Source: an uncultured Archangium sp.
GTDB taxonomy: Bacteria; Myxococcota; Myxococcia; Myxococcales; Myxococcaceae
Assembly: GCA_903905455.1 (NCBI GenBank)
Contig: CAIVGN010000142.1
Location: forward strand, 1 to 64,000
Direction: 5' to 3'
Length of the DNA: 64,000 nt
Part shown: positions 41,058 to 47,922 of the stretch, piece after piece
How the letters are laid out: every line of letters starts with the position of its first letter
Numbering within the stretch: the stretch's first letter is position 1
The notes under the pieces: generated by a model
Database searches by the model: none
Seen by the model: only the letters and a program-made list of their open reading frames with translations
Told to the model about the DNA's origin: nothing
Program-made: the position numbers and the translations under genes

Positions 41058-42971
41058 TCAGGGAGGCGCCAGCCGCAGCACCGCGTCGGCAGCGCCGTCG
41101 AACCACCGCGGCTCCACGGCCACCGTCACCACGCCCTGGCGGGAGACGACGGACACCTTGCAGGGCGCGTGTTGCTGCGCGCTCGCGCTGGCGATCTCGC
41201 AGCGCCACTTCGTGGTCGGCACCACGCCCGTCACCTCGGCCCGGGCCCAGGCCTCGAAGTAGAGGATCTCCCCGAGCACCGCGCCGCGCTTCACCACCTC
41301 GCCGTCAGCGTGCTTGCGCATGGTCAGCCCCACCGCGGGTGACTTGAGGCTCCGCGACGCGCGAGCGCCGGCCAGATGCCCGACCAACTGCTGAGGCCGC
41401 ACCCGCTGCTCCGCGGCGACCGACCACGAGAGCGTGCCCGCGGACGGCGCGATGATCTCGCCCATCTTCACGCGACCCCGCGTGAGCACCGGCGACTCGG
41501 CCCACTCGGAGTCCTGCGCTGGAGCTGGCTTCTCGGGCGCGGGACGCTCCACCGCGGGCTGCGCCGCGACAGGCGCGGCCTCCGCCGGCGCAACTGCCTC
41601 CCGTGCGACCGGGTGCTCCGCCTGCGGTTCCGCATTGCCCGGCGCAGCGGGCTTCTCCGCGGGGGCCTCCGCTTCGCCCGGCGCGCCGGTCACCGCGGGT
41701 GCCTCGGCATCGCCCGTGCGGGGGCGCAGCGCGAAGGTGGCCGCCACGCCGGTCGCGAGCAACGCCACGACCGCCACGAGGAGCACGACGGGCCGACGGC
41801 CTTGTCGTCCTGGGGCAGCCGCTGCCGATGCCTCGACGGGGCGGTTCTGGTTCGCCGCCGGGGGCTCGCCGGCCATCGAGGACGACGCGGCACCGGCGAC
41901 CACCGGCGCGCTCGCGCGAGGGCGCGGCGGCGAAGGGCTCGCCTCGGGCACGGCCAGTTCATGCGTCGGCGGCTGCGTGGCCACGACGGGCAGCTCCTGC
42001 GACGACGTGCTGCGGCGCGAAGACAGGGCGGGCACGGCGAACTCATGCGTTGGCGTCTCGGAGGGCACCACCGGCAGCTCCGGCGACGACGTGCTGCGAC
42101 GCGAAGACAGGGCGGGCACGGCGAACTCATGCGTTGGCGTCTCGGAGGGCACCGCCGGCAGCTCCTGCGACGACGTGCTGCGGCCCGAAGGAAGGGCGGG
42201 CACGGCGAACTCATGCGTTGGCGTCTCGGAGGGCACCGCCGGCAGCTCCTGAGACGACGCGCTGCTGCGCGAGCGTGAGGCGGGCACGATGATGTACCGC
42301 CCCGGCACCGGCGGGCTCGCCACCGGCGGCAGGTTGCTGCTCGAGCTGCTGCGGCGCGCCGGCCGGGGCTCGCTGGGCGGAGGCGGCTGGTCGGCGACGA
42401 CGGGGAGCGCGTCGCTCGAATCACGGCGGGGCACTGCGAGATACCGGCCCGAGGTCGCGGAGCGCTTGCGTGCAGTCGCGACGGGTAGCGACGGCGCCAC
42501 TTCCGGCGGCGGCTCCACGCCCTCGTTCGCGGGGCCCTCGCCGAGCAACTGTTCCACGGCCCGCGCCGTCTTCTCGGCTTCGCGCTCCGCCCACGCGTCG
42601 AACGCCCCGCCTTCGCGGCCCACCCACAACGTGGCCCCCACCCCGTCACGGAGCATCAACGGCAGGGCCAGCAACGACGTCACGCCGGCGGAGGTCAAGG
42701 GATGATCCGCGACGAGCGGCGAGACCCGGGCGTCGTCGATGCGGGTCCGCTCCCGCACCAACGGCAGGGGCACTTCCGGGAGGTCATGACTGCACCACCG
42801 CGCCTCGATGACTCGCCCGTCGACGCTGATCAGCGAGGCCCCGAGCCCCTGCCCCAGCTGGGAGAGCGCCTGTTGGGCCAGCTCGAGGGTGGAGATCGCA
42901 GAGTCGAGGGTCTTCGGTGCTGGCGTCACGCGCGCGTCTTCAGCAAGTCCCGTGCTACCACGTGGGCACAC
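41058..42971 (-). CDS. GAF/tandem-repeat/membrane/lipoyl-like barrel protein
   Basis: A 637-residue protein. Residues 25-150 resemble a GAF domain (LGASLISVDGRVIEARW, LLALPLMLRDGVGATLWVG). Four 28-residue repeats around ELPAVPSETPTHEFAVPAL follow at about 230-345. A membrane helix lies near 395-415 (VVLLVAVVALLATGVAA), then a Pro/Ala/Glu-rich linker. The last 130 residues include a biotinyl-lipoyl or HlyD-like half-barrel (KMGEIIAPSAGTLSWSVAAEQRV, HADGEVVKRGAVLGEILYF). GAF outside a kinase plus a barrel at the other end of one membrane helix is an odd design; it could sense inside and bind outside. The GTG at 42971 has AGGGG close upstream; a GTG at 42929 is an alternative start. Confidence 0.75.
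   Translation of the reverse strand: MCPRGSTGLAEDARVTPAPKTLDSAISTLELAQQALSQLGQGLGASLISVDGRVIEARWCSHDLPEVPLPLVRERTRIDDARVSPLVADHPLTSAGVTSLLALPLMLRDGVGATLWVGREGGAFDAWAEREAEKTARAVEQLLGEGPANEGVEPPPEVAPSLPVATARKRSATSGRYLAVPRRDSSDALPVVADQPPPPSEPRPARRSSSSSNLPPVASPPVPGRYIIVPASRSRSSASSQELPAVPSETPTHEFAVPALPSGRSTSSQELPAVPSETPTHEFAVPALSSRRSTSSPELPVVPSETPTHEFAVPALSSRRSTSSQELPVVATQPPTHELAVPEASPSPPRPRASAPVVAGAASSSMAGEPPAANQNRPVEASAAAAPGRQGRRPVVLLVAVVALLATGVAATFALRPRTGDAEAPAVTGAPGEAEAPAEKPAAPGNAEPQAEHPVAREAVAPAEAAPVAAQPAVERPAPEKPAPAQDSEWAESPVLTRGRVKMGEIIAPSAGTLSWSVAAEQRVRPQQLVGHLAGARASRSLKSPAVGLTMRKHADGEVVKRGAVLGEILYFEAWARAEVTGVVPTTKWRCEIASASAQQHAPCKVSVVSRQGVVTVAVEPRWFDGAADAVLRLAPP
41944..42279 (-). repeat. 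84-bp in-frame tandem repeat, four copies
   Basis: A unit of 84 bases recurs at 41944, 42028, 42112 and 42196. Copies two to four are nearly identical. It encodes 28 residues with SSQELPAVPSETPTHEFAVP. The near-identity suggests recent duplication or gene conversion inside the GAF/barrel gene. Confidence 0.9.
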
Positions 42972-43001
42972 CCTCCCCTACGAGGTGGGAGCAGGCCGCG
43001 G

Positions 43002-44156
43002 TCACGCCCGAAAGCGCAGCGCGAGACCGGGCGCGGGTTCGATGAGGTCTGCGTCGCGGAGCTGGGCCCGGGCACAGTCGCGCCCGTTGAGCCGCAGCAC
43101 GCGGGTGCGCCAGTCGAGGGCCTCGAAGAACCAGCGGTCGTTCTCGGGGCGAAGCGAGAAGCCACCCAGCGGTCCGGGGGTCTGGAACTGGGCTTCGTTG
43201 AAGCTCGCGTGCGCGCCGAGCTCCACCGGTGTGCCCAGCTGGAGCGTCGAGGTGAGACCGGGGGCCAGGGCCTCGAGGGTGAGCGTCGCGCGCTGCCACG
43301 GGCGCACGAGCGGCTCCTCGAGGACCAGCCGCGGGTGGAGTCGCCTGGTGTCGCGCAGCAGCGCCGTGAGGTCCGAGGCCCCGGCGCGCAGCGAAGCGGG
43401 CCCGATGACGAAGCGCTCGAGGGCCGGCAACGAGCCATCGAGCAGCACCAGCGCCCGCGAGACCACCCGCTGGTCGAGGGGCTCGCGAAAGAACGAACCG
43501 AGATCGAGCTCGAGGGAACGCACGAAGCGGAACTCGCGCTGGCGCTGGAGCGTCGCGAGGCGTTGCTCCCAGGGCACCTCGGCGTGGTGCGGGGTGAGGC
43601 AGCGCAGGACGACCTCGCGGGGGAGCCCGCACGCCCAGCGCACCTGCAGCTCGCCACGGCCCGCGTCACCGGCCAACGGCCCCAGCCAACGCGGGTCGTC
43701 TTCCGGACGTGGGCTCGAGAGCCGCGCCCCGAGCGGGTCTCCGCGCTCCTGCAGCCAGTCGCCGTAGACCGACCACTGGCGTGGATCGTCGGTGTCGAAG
43801 AGCGCGCGCTCCATCGCCTCGTCGCGGGCCTCGACGGGCTCGCGCAGGAGCAGCCGGAAGACGACGCCCCACGGCAGCTCGAAGCAGTCACCGTGGTTCA
43901 ACTGCGCGTCGTGCACCGGCTCGCCACCCACGAAGGTGCCATTGGTGCTGCCCAGATCGCGCACCCACCAGCGGCCGAGCTCGAAGACCACCTCGCAGTG
44001 CACGCGCGTGATGAGGCTCGAGGCGATCGAGAGCCCGGCGGTGTTGCCCCGCCCGAGGATGAAGCGCTCGGTGATGGGCAGGCGACGGCCCACCGGCAGC
44101 CCGTGCGGGCCGACCGTCATCACCTCGAGCGCGGGGAAGGTGGGAGCGCTGGCCAT
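43002..44156 (-). CDS. FHA-domain protein with TIGR02996-type motif
   Basis: A 384-residue protein. Residues 15-100 form an FHA domain with the phosphothreonine-binding set G35-R36, H53 and N72-G73 (FILGRGNTAG, TRVHCEVVF, LGSTNGTF). Residues 112-148 read DDPRQWSVYGDWLQERGDPLGARL, the TIGR02996 motif of leucine-repeat-rich proteins in myxobacteria and planctomycetes. The C-terminal 200 residues carry leucine-rich-like segments (VRSLELDLGSFF, LPALERFVIG). It would recognise a phosphorylated partner, most likely the target of a Ser/Thr kinase, none of which is in the window. It lies 30 bases from the GAF/barrel gene. Confidence 0.87.
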   Translation of the reverse strand: MASAPTFPALEVMTVGPHGLPVGRRLPITERFILGRGNTAGLSIASSLITRVHCEVVFELGRWWVRDLGSTNGTFVGGEPVHDAQLNHGDCFELPWGVVFRLLLREPVEARDEAMERALFDTDDPRQWSVYGDWLQERGDPLGARLSSPRPEDDPRWLGPLAGDAGRGELQVRWACGLPREVVLRCLTPHHAEVPWEQRLATLQRQREFRFVRSLELDLGSFFREPLDQRVVSRALVLLDGSLPALERFVIGPASLRAGASDLTALLRDTRRLHPRLVLEEPLVRPWQRATLTLEALAPGLTSTLQLGTPVELGAHASFNEAQFQTPGPLGGFSLRPENDRWFFEALDWRTRVLRLNGRDCARAQLRDADLIEPAPGLALRFRA

Positions 44157-44205
44157 CGAAGGAGGAGCCTAGCCGGGGGAGAGGGCGCTAGGGTCCGCGC
44201 CGCTC

Positions 44206-46368
44206 ATGAGACCGCTGCTGCTCCTCTGCCTGATCGCCGGAACCTCCCTCACGGCCCACGCGCAGAACGTGCTCTCGCTGCGTCAACCCATGCGCGCCGA
44301 CGGCGTGCTGCGCGCGGACCGGCTCACCGATCTCCAGGCGCCGTCCGATGGCGACGGGTGGGACGGGCCCAGCGCGGTGATCATCCCCCCTGGGGCCGGC
44401 GTGGAGTGGGACCTCGGCGCGCCCACCCCGATGTCCGGCGCGGCGCTCCAGGCCGACAACAACGACGACTACGTGCTCGCCATCTCCGATGACGGGCTGA
44501 CCTGGCGCGAGCTGGTGCACTTCGGCGGCATCGAGGGCGGAGGGCTGCGCACGCGCTCCAAGCTCGACCTCGCGGCCACCGCGCGCTTCGTGCGCCTCAG
44601 TGCGGGCGGCGGCGACACGCGCTTCAGCGTGAGCGAGGTGGAGATCTTCTCGAGCGGGACCAGCGGCTCGGCGTTGCTGCGGGCGAAGTGGGTGCCCCGC
44701 AGGCCCCTCGAGCAGACCTTCCTCGCGTGGGTCGTGGGCATGGCCCTGTTGCTCCTGCTCTCGAGCCGCCGGCTGCCGAAGGTCGCCCTGGGGGCGCTCG
44801 CGGCGCTGGGCCTGGGCGTCACCGCGTGGCTGGTGTTCGAGGAGACCGCGCAAGACCCCGGCGCCCTCGCCTCGTTGCCGTGGATCCGCGCCACGGTGGC
44901 CCTGGTGGCGATGGCGGCGGTGGTGCGCGAGCGGCTCTTTCGCGCGAACTGGCCGGCGCACGGGGGCCTGGTGGTGGGCACGCTGTGCCTCACCGCGGCC
45001 CTGTCGACCTGGTGCTTCCTCAACCTCGGCACGCCGCAGTTCCACGACGTGAGCGCAGGCCGGGGCACCTGGCTGCACCACTACGACATGCGCACGTACT
45101 ACCCGATCGCCAAGTACTTCCCCGAGCTGCGCTTCGACGGGGTGTACGCGGCGAGCGTGCTGGCCATGGCCGAGGGCCGCGACCTCGACTCGTTCGACGC
45201 TCAGCCCATTCGAGACCTGCGCACCCACGTGATGAACACGGTGCGCGACGAGAAGGCGCACCTGCTCGAGGTGCGCGCGCGCTTCTCACCGGAGCGCTGG
45301 GCGCTGTTCCTCGAAGACATGGCCTACTTCCGGCGCGCCATGGGCGACGGCGGGTTCTCAGGCTCGATGAACGATCACGGCGGCAACGCGACGCCGGTGT
45401 GGTTCCTGAGCGCGCGGGCGCTCTTCGCCTCGGCGCCGGCGAGTGACGCCACGTTGTGGCGGGGCGTGGGGGCCGACGTGCTGCTGCTGGCGCTGGCGTT
45501 CCTCGCCCTGGGTTGGGCCTGGGGCCCGCGCACCGCGCTGCTGGCGATGACCGTCTTCGGGGCGATGGACTTCTACCAGTTCGGCAGCAACTGGTTCGGC
45601 GCGACGCTGCGGCACGACTGGTTGTCGTTGTGGGCCATGGGCCTCGCGTTGCTCAAGAAGCAGAAGCTCGAACTCGCGGGCGCGGCCTTCGCGTGGAGCG
45701 CGTGGATCCGCGCGTTCCCGGCGCTGACCTTCGTGACCTTGAGCCTCCCGGTGCTGTGGGTCGGGGGGAAGCTGTTGCTGCAACGGCAACGGGCCCGGGC
45801 GATGGAGGTCCTCGAGCCGCTGCTGCGCGTGGTGCTGGGCGTGGTGATCGCCAGCGTGGTGCTGGTGGGCCTGTCGATCTTCGTCTTCGGCGCCGACTCG
45901 TGGACCGAGTGGTTGCACAAGGTGCAGACCCTCGACCGCGACAACCACTTGAACAACATCTCGTTCCGCACCTACGTGAACACCCAGAAGCGCGCGTGGT
46001 TCGCGGCGTGTGGCCTGAGCCTGCTCGGGCTGCTGCTGGTGCTGCGGCGCGCGTCGCTGGTGCGGGCGGCGGCCTGGGGCGTGGCGCTGGTGCCCATCGT
46101 CTTCAACCCGGCGAACTACTACCTGCACGCGGCGTTTCTGCTGGTGGTGCTCGCCGGGGAAGAGAGGCCCTCGACCGGGCCCACCACCACGCTGCGCGGC
46201 GCCCTGGTGTGGCTCACCCTGCTGGCGATGTGCTTCGCCTCGTACTTTGCGAACGTGGGCGTCGACACCGGCACGCACTTCGCCCTCGAGACGGCGATCC
46301 TCTTCGTGGTGCTCGGGGTGTTGTGGGTGCTGGAGCTGGGGCGCGCGCGGGAATTCCCCGCCCCCTGA
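44206..46368 (+). CDS. Multi-pass membrane protein with N-terminal discoidin-like domain
   Basis: A 720-residue protein. Residues 1-19 are a signal peptide. Residues 40-150 look like an F5/8-type C (discoidin) domain (SAVIIPPGAGVEWDLGA, YVLAISDDGLTWREL, ARFVRLSAGGGDTRFSVSEVEIF). About twelve membrane segments fill the rest, in the pattern of GT-C or DUF2029-like enzymes (PQFHDVSAGRGTWLHHYDMRTYYPIAKYFPELRFDGVYA near the first large loop). It may glycosylate surface molecules using a lipid-linked sugar, with the discoidin part binding the target; this is inference. It ends four bases before the convergent VWA-like gene. Confidence 0.75.
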   Translation: MRPLLLLCLIAGTSLTAHAQNVLSLRQPMRADGVLRADRLTDLQAPSDGDGWDGPSAVIIPPGAGVEWDLGAPTPMSGAALQADNNDDYVLAISDDGLTWRELVHFGGIEGGGLRTRSKLDLAATARFVRLSAGGGDTRFSVSEVEIFSSGTSGSALLRAKWVPRRPLEQTFLAWVVGMALLLLLSSRRLPKVALGALAALGLGVTAWLVFEETAQDPGALASLPWIRATVALVAMAAVVRERLFRANWPAHGGLVVGTLCLTAALSTWCFLNLGTPQFHDVSAGRGTWLHHYDMRTYYPIAKYFPELRFDGVYAASVLAMAEGRDLDSFDAQPIRDLRTHVMNTVRDEKAHLLEVRARFSPERWALFLEDMAYFRRAMGDGGFSGSMNDHGGNATPVWFLSARALFASAPASDATLWRGVGADVLLLALAFLALGWAWGPRTALLAMTVFGAMDFYQFGSNWFGATLRHDWLSLWAMGLALLKKQKLELAGAAFAWSAWIRAFPALTFVTLSLPVLWVGGKLLLQRQRARAMEVLEPLLRVVLGVVIASVVLVGLSIFVFGADSWTEWLHKVQTLDRDNHLNNISFRTYVNTQKRAWFAACGLSLLGLLLVLRRASLVRAAAWGVALVPIVFNPANYYLHAAFLLVVLAGEERPSTGPTTTLRGALVWLTLLAMCFASYFANVGVDTGTHFALETAILFVVLGVLWVLELGRAREFPAP

Positions 46369-46371
46369 AGG

Positions 46372-47826
46372 TCAGCGGCGCTTGAGCAAGCCGTCGAGCA
46401 ATTGCTTGGTGGTCGCCGTCCAGGCCTCGGCGGCAGTGGCGAAGGGCTCTGCTGATTCCTGGGTCGCGTCGATCCAGTGCACCTTCGGGCGCAGGCCGTC
46501 GGCGTCGATGAGCGCATCGGGCGCGGCGTTGCCCTCGAGCCCCGACGGCAGCCTGGTGGCGAACAACATCACCCGCGCGCGCCCGCGGTGTTGCTCACGC
46601 GCCTGGCGCACGGCCCCGAGCGTGGACTCGACCCGGCGCACCTCGACCTGGCCACGCTCGCGGTACTCGCGCAGCAGCAGCGAGATCACGCCTTCCTCTT
46701 CGGCCAACGCGCCCTCGTCGCCTTCGCCGGAGAAGATCAGCTCGAAGTGCAGGGCCTCGGTGTTGAGCCACTCGGAGAGCTTGCGCACCAGCGCAGTCAC
46801 CGAGCCCAGCAGCCACATCAGCCGCTGGTACGTCTCGCCGGGGTCCTTCACGCGCGAGCGCTGCAGCGAGGGGTCGAACACCAGCACCAGCGTGCGCCGC
46901 TTGCGCACCGCCACCGACTCGTCGCGCGCGTAATAGAGGAGCTCGCCCTCGACGAAGCGCACGTCGAAGAGGTCGGGCCGCGCCGCCGGGTCGTCGCCCT
47001 CTTCCATGTAGATCAGCTCGGAGGTGACGAGGTTCTCGAGCGAGCCCTGGGTGCTGATGCTGGAGAAGCCGCCCACCGGGTAGGCGCTGTCTTCCTCGAG
47101 CGAGCTGGGCGCGTCGCCGTCTTCGAAGACCTGTCCTCGCAACCGCGCCGGGAGCCGCTCGACGACGGCCTGCGCGACCTCCGCGAGCTGGGCCAGGGCC
47201 ACGCGCGCCCCGAGCCCCTTGAGGGCGGCGAGGTTCTCCAGGAGGAACACCTCGGCGTCCGAGAGCAGCTCGCGCGTGCGCCGGGCCGCCTTGGCCAACG
47301 CGTTGAGTCCCTCGACGATGCGCGCCGCGAGGGCCGCGTCGTAGAGCGCCGCCCGGCCCACTTCGATGACCTCGTCGGCCGACTTCGTGGCGAAGCGCCG
47401 CACCACGCCGGTGCTCACCCCGGTGCCGGTGTTCAGCTTGAGCCTCGAGAGCAGCTGCGCGGTGACCAGGCCCACGGCCGCGGCGCGCAGCTCCTTCGGG
47501 AGCCCGGCCACCGCCTCGGTCAGCCGCGTCCACCGGCGATCCGAGGTCAGCCGCGCCAGCACGTGGTCCTCGTACCCGCGCATCGCCTCGCGCACCGACT
47601 CCTGGCCCGGGGGCGCAATGGGGAGCAGGCGCTCGCCGTTGAGCAGCGCGGTGAGGTCGAAGGCCAGGGTGGGCGCGGGCAGCAGCGGGTGCTCGGAATA
47701 GGCGGCCTCGAGGGCGCGCACCGAGCTCTCGAACCACGTGGGCGAGGTCGAGGCGTCCCGCGCGAGCGACATCGCCGCAGACAAGAACGCCTCTGCGCGC
47801 GGACCTTCGAGCCTCTCGTCTGACAT
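46372..47826 (-). CDS. VWA-like protein with degenerate MIDAS
   Basis: A 484-residue soluble protein. The first 230 residues are helix-rich with LTSDRRWTRLTEAVAGLP. A linker contains LENLVTSELIYMEEGDD and PDLFDVRFVEGELLYYARDE. A VWA-like domain begins at about 310 (RRTLVLVFDPSLQRSRVKD), where the MIDAS reads D318-P-S-L-Q and so lacks the last Ser. It has no membrane segment. VWA proteins of this layout commonly partner MoxR/RavA ATPases, and one lies at 53945-54967 on the same strand 6 kb upstream in transcription terms. The ATG at 47826 is 96 bases from the divergent beta-oxidation genes. Confidence 0.75.
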   Translation of the reverse strand: MSDERLEGPRAEAFLSAAMSLARDASTSPTWFESSVRALEAAYSEHPLLPAPTLAFDLTALLNGERLLPIAPPGQESVREAMRGYEDHVLARLTSDRRWTRLTEAVAGLPKELRAAAVGLVTAQLLSRLKLNTGTGVSTGVVRRFATKSADEVIEVGRAALYDAALAARIVEGLNALAKAARRTRELLSDAEVFLLENLAALKGLGARVALAQLAEVAQAVVERLPARLRGQVFEDGDAPSSLEEDSAYPVGGFSSISTQGSLENLVTSELIYMEEGDDPAARPDLFDVRFVEGELLYYARDESVAVRKRRTLVLVFDPSLQRSRVKDPGETYQRLMWLLGSVTALVRKLSEWLNTEALHFELIFSGEGDEGALAEEEGVISLLLREYRERGQVEVRRVESTLGAVRQAREQHRGRARVMLFATRLPSGLEGNAAPDALIDADGLRPKVHWIDATQESAEPFATAAEAWTATTKQLLDGLLKRR

Positions 47827-47854
47827 CGCGGGATGACTATAGCGTCCGGGCCAT

Positions 47855-47872
47855 ATTGACTCTGGAATCAAT
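47855..47872. promoter_or_regulatory. Inverted repeat between VWA-like and MFE-2-like genes
   Basis: ATTGA and TCAAT are arranged as a palindrome with eight bases between them (CTCTGGAA), in the only AT-rich patch of the 96-base divergent gap. TTGACT on the plus strand at 47856 could also be a -35 box. It may be an operator for a fatty-acid type repressor; no such gene is adjacent. Confidence 0.3.
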
Positions 47873-47922
47873 TTCCTTCTCCATCCCGGCCTCCACGTCG
47901 TCTCCACCAAGGACGTCCCCGC

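Noticed and set aside
41944-42279. Regular 84-bp repeats as a CRISPR array
   Set aside because: Units are contiguous with no spacers and are in frame inside a coding sequence, so they are protein repeats.
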